This document shows positions 54,406 through 64,000 of a stretch of 64,000 bases of DNA, piece by piece. Every line of letters begins with the position of its first letter. Positions within the stretch are counted from its first letter, which is position 1. Below the pieces are notes generated by a model. It worked only from the letters and a program-made list of their open reading frames with translations, had not been told where the DNA came from and did not search any database. The DNA is from Phascolomyces articulosus (taxonomy: Eukaryota > Mucoromycota > Mucoromycetes > Mucorales > Lichtheimiaceae), in NCBI GenBank assembly GCA_025677815.1, contig JAIXMP010000003.1:1302001-1366000 (forward strand), written 5' to 3'. Made by a program: the position numbers and the translations under genes.

Positions 54406-55866
54406 TTACTTAAAGTAAGTGTTGGCCCGATTAGCAATAATAGGAACGGAAGTAATCGTTGTTGTCGATCGAGATTCCTGTTGCTGTTGTTGTGATGCTG
54501 GACAACCTAACCCGTAACTCACACCTTTATAGACGGCCACTGTACCCATTAATGTTAACATTTCAGCTGATAATGAAAAGAGATTGGCACAAAGACTTGG
54601 AATAGACTCCACACCTCCTGCTAATATTGGGTCTTGTTGTTGTTGTTCTTGGGGAGGTAGTGATGTTGACATTTGTTTTTCTTCTTTTTCATCTGATAGT
54701 GAGGATGAATAATAGAAAGATGGCCATGCCCACCACCCTCCTTGCTGTTCTGTTGATTTTATGTCCTCGTCCGTAGATGAAGTTATAGTTGTAGAAGATG
54801 TATGTGTTTCGTTCGAATGGAATTTGATATAGCCTTCATCTGAAGGAGATAAAGGAGGACTAGGTGGCATGATAGGCGCTTGTTTAAGTGATGGAGATAC
54901 TGTTGTTGAAGATGATGATGAGGCTGACTTCTCAGTTGATGGTGATGGTGATGATTTTGAAGAACGTGCTGCTAATAATAGTGCTTTAGCTCTCTGTGCT
55001 GCTGATGAAATATTTTTACTGCCATTACTAGTACTGGAACTACCATTATTTCTTGGTGCTGCAGATGCTGATTCAGATCTACCTCTTGAAGGACGTCGTG
55101 AATGATTATTTTGAAGGGGTACATCCGCATGATAAATAAATTCCAAAACATCAGGTTTAAACCGAAGCGTTCTTTTTTTTCTACTGCTGGTGCTGTCGTT
55201 GTCATTATCATTATTTTCTGTTGTCAAATCAAATGATCCTCTTTGATCTACAGGGAAACTACGTCGTTTATATTTCTTTAAAACATTTTTTCCCAACATT
55301 TTCTCCACGTATTCTTCTTTTGATAAATTACGCTTTGATAATGCTGGTTTTACTGGTTTATTGGTGATTTTACTAACAATAGGCGTCGTATCACTACAAC
55401 TATGATCAGTAGGTTCTTTTTCTTTTTGTTGTTGGGTTCCCACACATCCAAGTCGTTTTTCAAATTCAGTATCATTTTCATCCCTTCGAAACAATGGACC
55501 ATAAAGCCAAATGACATCCGAATTCTTTTGCCAATTAATATCAATAGGGTCAATTTTAGGTGCCTTTGGACGACTGGCCTTGAATTGTCGCCAAGATATG
55601 TTTTCCAATCGAGATAATCGATATTCATCACTTAGTAAACGGTGTTTATCCTTGTTTAATGAAGATAATGCACGACTGGCTGATTTGGGAGATCCAAGAC
55701 CCCATTGGCGTAATGAATCATGTTGTGTTTCTAAATCATCATCCACAGTAATCAATTTTCGTCGTACTTGAGCAATTTGTCGGTTTAGTTCTTGAGAAGC
55801 ACATCCAAGATCTGAAGCGTCCCAATGATGAGAGAAATAATCGACGGTCACAAAGTCTTTGCTCAT
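54406..55866 (-). CDS. Protein with AreA-GATA-like/DUF1752-type N-terminal domain
   Basis: A single exon of 486 aa; the ATG at 55866 opens MSKDFVTVDYFSHHWD. Upstream frame is T-rich leader. Residues 8-125 are conserved-looking: a helical segment (QELNRQIAQVRRKL) and then YRLSRLENISWRQF, which resembles the RLENxSWR core of the fungal AreA-GATA/DUF1752 domain. Around residue 250, KKRTLRFKPDVLEFIYH resembles a PP1-docking (RVxF-like) block such as that of Reg1/Hex2 glucose-repression phosphatase subunits. The middle is disordered and Ser-rich. The C-terminus has a short hydrophobic stretch (SLCANLFSLSAEMLTLMG). A role as a phosphatase-1 regulatory subunit in nutrient signalling is possible but speculative. 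A plain hypothetical protein is the fallback. Confidence 0.75.
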   Translation of the reverse strand: MSKDFVTVDYFSHHWDASDLGCASQELNRQIAQVRRKLITVDDDLETQHDSLRQWGLGSPKSASRALSSLNKDKHRLLSDEYRLSRLENISWRQFKASRPKAPKIDPIDINWQKNSDVIWLYGPLFRRDENDTEFEKRLGCVGTQQQKEKEPTDHSCSDTTPIVSKITNKPVKPALSKRNLSKEEYVEKMLGKNVLKKYKRRSFPVDQRGSFDLTTENNDNDNDSTSSRKKRTLRFKPDVLEFIYHADVPLQNNHSRRPSRGRSESASAAPRNNGSSSTSNGSKNISSAAQRAKALLLAARSSKSSPSPSTEKSASSSSSTTVSPSLKQAPIMPPSPPLSPSDEGYIKFHSNETHTSSTTITSSTDEDIKSTEQQGGWWAWPSFYYSSSLSDEKEEKQMSTSLPPQEQQQQDPILAGGVESIPSLCANLFSLSAEMLTLMGTVAVYKGVSYGLGCPASQQQQQESRSTTTITSVPIIANRANTYFK

Positions 55867-56574
55867 AACATAACAAGGGGAAGTAGAAAAAAAAAAGAGA
55901 GAAAAAGAGAGAATGTATATTTGTATATATATATCAAATGAAAAAGAAGAAGGGAAGAAGAAGAACAAACACAAAATATATCTAGTAAAAAGAAGAAGAA
56001 AAAAAAAACCTTGATCCAGGGTTATGGATTATAAATATTATACCACACGACAAGCTACTTTTAACAACTTGGTTTTTTTTTTTTTATCCGGCGATTAGGA
56101 AAAAGTGGGAGTGAGATGTGTATGTGTAAGTATGGTTAAAGAGGAGTGAGAGAAAGAGGATTGGGGGGACTCATACTATATGTATAATGAGAGAAATAAA
56201 GGTGGCCAGTGAAATCTATCAATTGACCTAAGCATTATTTACACATACATAAACAAATTGAACATTCATATTCGCAAGTTTAAAAGCAAGGAACATGTTT
56301 TTTTAAAACAGAAAAAGGAGACAACGGCGGCGGCGACACCGCGACAGTAGGAATGATGATAATATAGAATGGGTAAGTAAAAAGAAGTAGAAGAAGAAAA
56401 AACTGAATGGTGAATATAGTTATTAAGGGAAATGGATAGAGATGTTTTAAAAGAGGGAGATGATAGAATTGAAAGAGGGGAAAAAAGGGTGAATAAGTTG
56501 TACTGAGTGAATAAGTAAAATCCTATCCAAATCATTATGTTATGATTATATATATAAATATATATAAAGTTCTC
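55867..56574. other. Spacer upstream of the AreA-like gene
   Basis: About 700 bp rich in GA on the plus strand (CT on the coding strand), serving as leader and promoter. The minus frame 56266-56535 appears to be random low-complexity sequence. Confidence 0.5.
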
Positions 56575-56923
56575 TTATTCCTTCTTATCCTTGTCCTTTT
56601 CCTTGTCCTCTAATACTGCTGCTAAAATATATCCTAGTGCAACTAGGTTTGCCATCCCCGCAGCTGCTCCTGCTGCATAAGTTCCGTTGCCTTTTTATAT
56701 ATTATCATCATTAGTTATTTTGTTGACCATATCTATCTCTCTATATTTTTATAACCTCCTTACCGTCAAATATTCCGTTGACTGTATAATAATAAGTGAC
56801 AATCGGTAAAACAAACATGGCTAATGTGAAGAAAATTAACTTGATGATTACAGAAAAGCCAACTGTTCCAGCAGCTTTATCAGATCCTACTGGTAATCTT
56901 CCTGATTGTGATGAACTTGACAT
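56575..56923 (-). CDS. VMA21: Vma21-like V-ATPase assembly factor
   Basis: Exons 56764-56923 and 56575-56690 encode 91 aa, the usual size of Vma21. The protein has two membrane hairpin helices: VIIKLIFFTLAMFVLPIVTY (about 24-43) and ANLVALGYILAAV (about 68-80). They are joined by a short lumenal loop, VNGIFDGNGTY. The cytosolic tail ends in KDKKE, consistent with a lysine-based ER-retrieval signal. Vma21 chaperones assembly of the V0 sector of the vacuolar H+-ATPase in the ER and escorts it to the Golgi. The single phase-1 intron is 73 nt. The gene is head to head with the SR-cyclophilin gene, with 456 bp between the start codons. Confidence 0.94.
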
Positions 56924-57379
56924 TTCTTTATTGTTGGAAAGAGTGTTTGAAGACGCACAAGCGACACGTAAATGCTCTCCACCTTTATATTTTTTGCGAT
57001 TCTGACATTCAAAGTTATGAATTTCCTTTTGAAGAACTGTGCTTTTCTTACAAAGGATGGATCAACACGACTTGTCAATCACTGTTTTTAAAAGGTTTAC
57101 TAATACATAGTTTGTAATATTATAAAACTATATCCATCTAACTATTGATCTACTGATGAGAAATATATAGGAGATGAATCAAAAGATATCCCTTGTGATT
57201 GGCAATTCGATATTGTTGAGATAAAAGAAACAGAGGGTTCAAGCCAATATTTTTTTTAAGCTTTTAGACTCAACAGTCACTTGTGATATGGCAACTTTAA
57301 GAGAGAAAGGAACTCCATTTTTGGAATTCTTCGCTCCTTTTTCTACACAACGGTTTCTTTTTTTAACTAAAAAAAAATC
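56924..57379. promoter_or_regulatory. Shared intergenic region of VMA21 and SR-cyclophilin genes
   Basis: The two start codons are 456 bp apart and diverge, so this stretch should carry both promoters. No TATA-like element stands out. Small open frames across it are shadows. Confidence 0.5.
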
Positions 57380-59355
57380 ATGAAAGGAATTAACCCTCGC
57401 GTTTTCTTTGACATTGATATTGACGGAAAAAGGAGTATGTTTTATATTTGTTATTCGAAAAATAAGCTTTTCCTTTTTATTCTATTTTCTAACCCTATTT
57501 TGCTTTTTTAAAGTTGGCAGGATAGTCATTGAACTTTTCCAAGATGAAGTACCAAAAACGGCAGAGAATTTCCGTTGTTTATGCACAGGTAAGAAAAAAA
57601 AAGAACCATGAGTCCGTGTTTTTTATCCTTCTGATGATTACTACGATTGTTCTAAATTAATTGAATATAATATCAAACAACAAACAAAAAAAATATTAGG
57701 TGAAATGGGATTAGGCAAAGTGAGTAATATGCCACTTCATTATCGTGGATCGATCATTCATCGCGTCATTAAAGGTTTCATGATTCAAGGTGGTGATTTT
57801 ACGCGACGTAATGGATCAGGAGGTGAAAGTATATATGGTGCAACCTTTTCAGACGAGTCCTTTGTCCGAAAACATACAACCCATGGTTTATTGAGTATGG
57901 CCAATCGAGGTGCTAATACACAATCCTCTCAATTCTTTATCACTACACGACCTACACCTCATTTGGATGGAAAGCATGTTGTTTTTGGACGCGTTGTTTC
58001 TGGCTATGATGTGGTACAAATCATTGAAAACGAACAAGTGGATGAACGCGACCGTCCTTTACAAACCGTCATGATTGCTAATTCAGGAGAATTAATGTTA
58101 AAGTTACCACCTGGAGTAAAACGTAAGTCCTCTGGATGGTTTTTTTTCTTATGAAAGAGAGGACTGGATTATATTATAAAATGTCGCCGATTTAGTATTC
58201 TCTATCATTTTGACAGGAGGAACAAAAAAAAAAAAAGGAATGAGCGAGATTAGATGTTGATATAATTGGATGAAGAGCAAAGACTAAAAAAAGAGGAGTG
58301 AGAAAAATAGAAGCCGATGAGTAGGAGAGAGATACGGGCAGGAGGGAGGAAGGGATTAAAAAAAAGGTTATTTTTAAAAAGGTTAAGGGAAGGAAAGCTT
58401 ATTTATAATCATCCATTATGAAATCTCTTTTTTTAATAGTCAAGGGCAGTAAAGATGGAGAAGCCAATAAAGAAAAGGGTAAAAAACGATCAAGATCACC
58501 TAGTCCATCAGGTAGCGAATCGGATGATTCAGAAAGTGATAGCGAAGAAGAACGACGACGACGAAAAAAGAGAAAGAGTAAAAAAAAGAGCAAGAAAGAA
58601 CATAAAAAGGATAAAAAGAAAAAGAGTAGTAGCAAAAAGAAACGATCGAGTCGTCATCATCATCGTCGTAGTCCTAGCCGTAGTATCAGTCGAAGCCCAA
58701 GTCGATCTTTGAGTCGCAGTCCATCCCGTTCACCACCCTCAGTATCGCAGCGTCGTGAACGTTCACCTCTCAGTAGTCGCAGTCGTAGTCCTAGCCCAGT
58801 ATCCGACCGTCGACATGAAAATAAGGAGAATGGTGAAAAGGATAGACAACGCCATTCAGAGTCACCCGAATTAAGATCAACTCGAAAAGAAGCATCCCCT
58901 GTATTAAGTGCTAGTCTTTCACCCGAACAAGATATCAAACCACAAACACCATCCATACCTACATCAAGATCAAAAAGTCCAGTATCACATACCTCGCTTT
59001 CTCGACGTGAAAGAGATCGTCATCGTCGAAGTCGCGATGGTTCCCATAGTCGAGAACGATCTCGAAGCCGTAGTCCTCATCGATCATCTGGCTATCGACC
59101 TAGACATAACGATAGTTATGTGCCAGAATGGGAACAGAGACGAGATTTTAATGAACCTGGTGTATCATTTAAAGGAAGAGGTAGAAAGGTAAGCCTAATT
59201 TATTTATTTATTTGTTTCTATTAGTGATTGATTAAGCTCTAGATATCGTTTTTTACTAATTGTTATATATTTTCTCTCTTTCTCTTCATTTCCCCATCAA
59301 TTCTGGTCCTTTTTTTTTTTTTTAGAAATTCAGCAGAGGATTACGAGGATGGTAA
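57380..59355 (+). CDS. SR-cyclophilin (peptidyl-prolyl isomerase with RS-rich tail)
   Basis: Exons 57380-57434, 57514-57588, 57700-58122, 58440-59188 and 59326-59355 encode 443 aa. Residues 7-175 are a cyclophilin: [51 protein letters not shown] and [11 protein letters not shown]. The catalytic Arg (R65) is kept. The usual FHR is IHR here, and the cyclosporin-binding Trp position is His, as in other large SR-type cyclophilins. Residues from about 180 are Lys-rich and then contain many RS/SR dipeptides ([15 protein letters not shown]). Such nuclear cyclophilins (SRCyp/PPIG-like) associate with the spliceosome and RNA polymerase II CTD. The end KFSRGLRGW is encoded by a 30-nt last exon. The 317-nt intron before the RS region separates the two domains cleanly. 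Confidence 0.95.
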
Positions 59356-59571
59356 AAAGATAAAAAAAACTACAACCCATTACTACTCAATAAATACATA
59401 TTGAACGAACAGGAAAAGAACAATAATCGGGGAAAAAAAACAGAGAGATGACTTTATATATATAATATGCACCTTTTTTGGGATTGTTAAAAAGAGAGGA
59501 TGTGTGGGATGGGTGAGTATGTCTGTTTAAGATGTGAAATACATGATAATAATAAACTATTTGTAATTTCT
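59356..59571. other. Convergent 3' spacer, cyclophilin and p24 genes
   Basis: Only about 216 bp separate the two stop codons, so the transcripts may overlap. Confidence 0.6.
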
Positions 59572-60365
59572 TTATACACCTCCTTTCTTGACACTGAAAA
59601 AGTTTCTAACGACAAAGACTTGTAAACCAGCCATGACAATGATAGCAACACTTTCCAAAAGAGCAAACCAAAAGATTCTACTTTCAGTAGAAATAACCGT
59701 ACTTGAGTTACGATTTTCACGCGTTCGGAAATACTTCTGAGTACGTGCAACGCTTGTCAAGGATCCAGAAAGACGGAACAAGGATTCTTCCATAGAGCCT
59801 AAAGTTTCTGGAGGTTGCGATGACGAAGAAGACTTTTGATAATTAGGTCTGACTTCATGCTCGAGTGTAATTTCAAAGTCGACGAGTTTTTCGGCAAAGG
59901 TAGACATGTCGTTCGAGAAACAGAAGGAATATTCTCCTACGTGATTGGCAGTAAACACATAGTCGCCTTGTCGTGACTTTTGTCCATCAACTACAATTTT
60001 ATCTCGTGGGTCTTGAACAACAAAGTCAATATCGAACGATCCTCCCGATTGTACCTGAAATATTTTAATTAGTTTATTTTTTTTTCTCTCTCTACCTTCT
60101 TCTCTGAATCTCTTTGTTATAACAGCTATAACATCAAAAACTCCTGTAATCCTTTTTTCTATATTTTTTTTAAAAAAAAACTTACAGCAAAGTAGAATCC
60201 GACTTTTTTGCCCGGTGTATCAGCCCAAAGGTAAAAACATGCTTTTTCGTTAGCAGCCACATTATATGTTAATGCAGTAGCATTTGTTGATGATGGTGCT
60301 AAAAACAACACCAACAAGAAACTGATGAGTATCGACAACGAAGCAAAACGTGCTTGATGTGCCAT
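59572..60365 (-). CDS. p24 (emp24/gp25L/TMED) family cargo receptor
   Basis: Exons 60186-60365 and 59572-60054 encode 220 aa. A signal peptide (SILISFLLVLFLAPSSTNA, about 10-29) leads into a GOLD domain. The domain contains EKACFYLWAD, GGSFDIDFVVQDP and HVGEYSFCFSND with the paired cysteines. A coiled-coil region follows (about 120-175, ESLFRLSGSLTSVARTQKYFR) and then a membrane helix (FWFALLESVAIIVMAGLQVF). The short cytosolic tail is RNFFSVKKGGV, with the di-Phe and di-Lys signals used for COPII and COPI binding. p24 proteins cycle between ER and Golgi and sort GPI-anchored and other cargo. The subfamily looks gamma/Erp-like, but this is uncertain. The phase-0 intron is 131 nt. Confidence 0.94.
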
Positions 60366-61862
60366 TGGGTTTTTATATAAAGCTAGGTGATGAAGGAAAC
60401 GCGACTGGCAGACTCTTGTAAAGTTGGTAACATGAAGTTGGTTATGATTGGCTAGTTTCGTTGTCTGACGTTGAAAACCAAATACAGCAACTACTTATGA
60501 TCCCATCTTTAAATAGCTCTTTGGTGAACTTCTTTATAATCGGGAAGAACCATCAATAATACTTCTCCATGACAATTACAGCATTACTAGCATTTTATTA
60601 AGGAGGGAGTAGGCTGGCCCTAAAACTAAAGAATCATCAATACGTCCGTTTATGCATGTATCTGTCCTCTCTTTATTAAAATATTACTGTCCAGTAAAAA
60701 AAAAAATATCAAACGTTTAAGATAATATACAAGGAAATGTCAAATCGAATCCCTAAAGGAGTATGTTAATTAATAGATAAATATTTTTTATAAACATAGA
60801 AGCGGTATGCCTCTGCAAGAGAAATAATATTAAGTTCAAGCTATTAGCATTATATTATAAAGTTTTATATATATCATGTAAGAGAAATACATGATTGTAT
60901 ATATTAAGATATTGACATTTATATTGTAATAATACATGATTGTATTTATTCTTGCGAGTTTCTAATGAATATTTTAAAAGTCTATGCTGGAATTTGAAGT
61001 AAAGATATGAGTTTTTTGTAACAAGGAAGTGTAGAGTCATTATTATTTAATAAATATGCATCTTTTATAAAAAAAAAACACAATTAGCATCGAGTAAATA
61101 CACATCTAATCGCAAATAAGACTCGTATACAGAACTCTAGATCATTCTATATTATATTTCAAGGAAGACCCTCCCTTCTTCCAAAGATACGTAATTAAAT
61201 AGATAGCATACTGTTTTTATATGTCTTTTTTATGGTATACAAGGATATATAATTCCATTATCTGACATTACTCGTTGTTATGTGTGCGTTTGAAGTTAAG
61301 GAATACATTTAATTTGTTGCTGTATAAATCAAAGAATCTGGTGTCCTCAGCAATCTTTCAAAGATTAGAAAAAGTAAATCAAAGAGTAGTTATGACGAAA
61401 GCTTTTTTTGAGGCGATAATTGTTTTATAATATTTTTTTTAAAAAAAAATAAATAAATAAAGTTGATCAACAATGCTCTGAATGAAAGCAAAACAAACAT
61501 AAGAAGCAGCAAAACCTCTTACGAAACAAAGGATCCAGTAAAAGATTGACTAACTAATCTCCTGCATCTTATATCATATAAAATTGATTTATTCCATAAA
61601 AACTTGAATTTAAAAAAAATGTGTATTCTCTTCTTTTTATTATCTATTTATCGTCACTTTATGTAACATTTTTATTTTTTTACCCAACAGTCCAACATAA
61701 AATTATCTCAGCATAGTATGACATCTGTTGAATAATCATTGTGTAAATAGTATTTTTTATACTTCTACGTATAAAAAAACTTGTGAATAATAAGCAGTCT
61801 CTTAATTTCTAAACACACTAGCTATTATAGACAACAAGAAAAAGCATCCTCCTATAACATAA
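60366..61862. other. AT-rich spacer upstream of the p24 gene
   Basis: No gene was recognised. Two exact copies of AATACATGATTGTAT (60886-60900 and 60931-60945) are the only repeat of note. The first few hundred bases should hold the p24 promoter. Confidence 0.5.
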
Positions 61863-62072
61863 TTAAACCATAGTGATGTAATAGATATCCAGAATATCAG
61901 CCATAATGAAGAATTAGAAGATGATGGCGAATTCTTCGAAGAAGGTAAGAGAAGTTGTCAACCAGATCAGGAGGGTGGCTATGGATGGTTCATTGTTTTT
62001 AAACCATTTATTGGAGTTCTCCGTTCTTTGGGTGAAACCAAGAAAGCTAACAGTGTTGGATTAGGGCTCTAA
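61863..62072 (+). pseudogene. Relic of a monocarboxylate-transporter-like MFS gene
   Basis: A 69-codon frame with no start codon runs between stops. It has an acidic stretch (NEELEDDGEFFEEG) followed by PDQEGGYGWFIVF. The PDGGYGW(V/F)(I/V)V block marks the first helix of MCT-type (SLC16-like) fungal permeases, which also have acidic N-termini. The sequence after it (KPFIGVLRSLGETKKANS) no longer looks like a membrane helix, and a stop follows. No further helices can be found, so this is a truncated fragment. Confidence 0.45.
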
Positions 62073-62149
62073 ATAATGTATCAGCAAAAAGCTCCAATTA
62101 TTTCATACAGGACGTAATGGTCTCGGTTAACCTGTATAGCGTTACACAG

Positions 62150-62345
62150 TAGCTATCTTTTTACAGACACTACTCTGGCGATACTTTGTGATTGCAGAAA
62201 CTTGCACGTTGTTTCATTGAAAAAATTACAAAAAGTTACAAGACTAGGCGTAAATTATATTTGAAAATACTACAAGTGACATATTGAAGGAAGTGAAGAT
62301 GAAAAACTGTCCAAGAATCAATCACAAAAATTGTATTTTTGGGCA
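62150..62345 (+). pseudogene. 3' fragment of an F-box/LRR gene
   Basis: From about 62163 one frame reads TDTTLAILCDCRNLHVVSLK and continues LQKVTRLGVNYI to a stop. It aligns collinearly with TDDTIIGLCMSSNLATVDLE...VTRNSLQYL of the intact gene (28299-30438). After a frameshift, LKEVKMKNCPRINHKNCIF matches LSEVRVKNCSAIGRDAIF at that protein's C-terminus. This is therefore a C-terminal remnant of the same family, 32 kb from the intact copy. Confidence 0.75.
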
Positions 62346-63845
62346 AACCAGGAAAAAATATATAAAAAAAATGTATCTATGGCTCCTTTTTTTATATATA
62401 TATATTAGACTTATTCAAATTTGCAGTAGTATTATATTAAATATTCGATTGTATAATTTAAGGTTGAAATGGCTTAATGGTGAATAGTATAAATGCGCAT
62501 ATTTGACAGGATTGTTCATTGTTGCTTTATTATGTGTCAAAATTATATAGAAATACACCCACAAACGTTCTCAGTGTACGTACTTATTTCCTTGTATAGT
62601 ATAGTTCTTATACATGCATAACCATAATACTTGCTTTCAAGACAATGTGCTTCAATTGTAATAATATAATAAATCATTTAGGAATAAAACGATCAATGTC
62701 GTTTTTGTCCTTAAATAATACAAATGAACAAGTTACTTCATACATATTTCTCATCGTAATATAAATTCATGCCGTTTTTCCTCCAAAAGTTTCTATCAAA
62801 AGATATAGCATCATGAGCAATAAATCGAAGCTGTCTTTTTTTTTTTCTAATCTATGCTTTATTGGTATAAGTTAAATATATCAAAGTAATCGATAGGTGA
62901 AAAAAATATATCGGTAATACTGCTGTTGTTGTATCTTGGCACTATTGGTGAAACGTAACAATAGGGACGTAAATTTGGTTAGAATTCAGTGGGTATCGGA
63001 TTTTGCATTTACAATATCCAAAAGGTATGGGAAGAAGAATGTTTGTTTTCTTTAGTTTCATTGGATGTTTTATAGACACGAGCTTTTCATTTTCAAGCGG
63101 ATTAAAAACATGACTTTTTTTTCACTGATCTTGTACAACACTATTTCTACCCATGGAATGAAATATTCACCAATAGATTATGCTCCGTGGGATAACATAT
63201 GTAAACTATTTAGCCATAATTGAAAACAAATATAATTTATCGTGCAGATCCAACTTGTCAGATCAAAGTACGCATTTCTTTTTATAATAAAGAAAGGAAG
63301 AATAGTCAAATTATGTATATAAATAACTACCATTAACAACAAACAGTGTCACATCCGGATCATGATAATAGAATTCTTAAGTATCTATTTATCAATACAG
63401 AAACACACACACCATAACTATGGTCCATTCTTGCATAAAGCCTATTTGGCGCTAACCTATATATACTTCTTGAACAGGAAGAAGATAGAAGAAGTATTTG
63501 GGAAAAAGACCCAAATAGTCTAAAATAACCAATTTTGAGAATATCGTGGGACCCTTTTTTATGATCGTTCTGATCTCCGGGTGAATGAAACCCCGACTCA
63601 GTTTTTTGTAGCGAATCCATTCAGCACGAAGAATCATACACACACACAGAGAAACGAATGTGGTATCTTTGAACCACATGATTATTTGGATTGGAGTATA
63701 TAATGCCGGATTTTTTTTCTGTCGAACATGGCACTGTTCCTCTTCTTTTACTTCTTTTTTCTTCTCTTTCTCTTTTTTTTTTTTTACTACTTTTTTATTT
63801 ATCAACTTTTTACATATATTATTATTATTTTTAAAAGAAAAAAGA
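62346..63845. other. Spacer and leader before the right-edge gene
   Basis: AT-rich DNA with no recognised gene. From about 63730 the plus strand becomes strongly CT-rich, as expected just before a fungal start codon. Confidence 0.5.
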
Positions 63846-64000
63846 ATGGGATCTGGAGGCGAAACAACATCTTCCACGCTACCTAAATCCACTGGTACAG
63901 ATCCACAACAACTACAGCAGCAACAAAATTCATCCAAACTATCTGTTGATCAGTATCTAAGTAAAGATTTACAAAGTGATCATGGTGAAGATCAACATCA
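63846..64000 (+). CDS. Start of an unidentified gene, cut by the window edge
   Basis: An ATG after a long pyrimidine-rich leader opens a frame that continues to the last base: 51 codons plus two bases. The N-terminus starts MGSGGETTSSTL, has a poly-Q stretch (about 21-27) and then SSKLSVDQYLSKDLQSDHG. Codon use and the CT-rich leader resemble real genes here. The low-complexity N-terminus gives no family. The overlapping minus-strand frame (63452-63937) is probably a shadow. Confidence 0.55.
   Translation, partial: MGSGGETTSSTLPKSTGTDPQQLQQQQNSSKLSVDQYLSKDLQSDHGEDQH

Noticed and set aside
55922..55974. Upstream start of the AreA-like protein
   Set aside because: The extra 36 residues are Phe/Ser runs from the pyrimidine-rich leader; the conserved region begins after the ATG at 55866.
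63452..63937. 161-codon minus-strand frame at the right edge
   Set aside because: It contains Lys/Glu runs from a CT-rich leader and overlaps the better-supported plus-strand start at 63846.

Overview
The window reads as AT-rich nuclear DNA of a filamentous fungus, most likely an early-diverging Mucoromycota/Mucorales-type fungus. Genes are split by short GT-AG introns (mostly 60-150 nt, typical donor GTAAGT). Intergenic DNA is full of homopolymers and AT, AC and trinucleotide microsatellites. The gene set is fungal: a WOPR/Gti1-Pac2 regulator, SulP sulfate permeases with STAS domains, Urk1, Vma21, a p24 protein and an SR-cyclophilin. The lineage is inferred from style and gene content; no marker gene was compared. 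No tRNA, rRNA or CRISPR array and no intact transposon was recognised.

Layout. 1-1530: decayed F-box/LRR gene. 1.6-8.7 kb: WOPR-domain transcription factor (+) with a long leader and an 856-nt intron. 10.5-26.7 kb: three same-strand SulP sulfate permease paralogues with identical intron positions. 27.1-30.4 kb: a broken and then an intact TPR/F-box/LRR gene. 31.2-31.6 kb: a small ORF interrupted by one TGA. 31.8-34.2 kb: MATE transporter (+). 34.5-37.5 kb: uridine kinase/UPRT-like fusion (Urk1/UCKL1 type, -) in 17 coding exons, one of only 12 nt. 38.1-39.6 kb: 2-oxoglutarate/Fe(II) oxygenase (-). 43.8-46.0 kb: MFS drug-antiporter-type transporter (+). 46.5-48.9 kb: MYST histone acetyltransferase (-). 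49-54.4 kb: gene-poor DNA. 54.4-55.9 kb: protein with an AreA-GATA/DUF1752-like N-terminus (-). 56.6-56.9 kb: VMA21 (-). 57.4-59.4 kb: SR-cyclophilin (+). 59.6-60.4 kb: p24 cargo receptor (-). 61.9-62.3 kb: relics of an MCT-like transporter and of another F-box/LRR gene. 63.8 kb to the end: start of a gene that leaves the window.

Functional themes are nutrient and solute transport (three sulfate permeases, MATE, MFS), secretory and vacuolar housekeeping (VMA21, p24), nuclear regulation (WOPR, MYST, SR-cyclophilin) and pyrimidine salvage (Urk1, possibly with the neighbouring 2OG oxygenase). The most informative unusual points are the SulP array with a PPxY motif lost in one copy, the 12-nt microexon in URK1, the spread of F-box/LRR gene corpses around one intact copy, and two small broken coding relics. 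I did not find a clearly new multi-gene system. Exon boundaries were set by hand from reading frame, splice consensus and family conservation.
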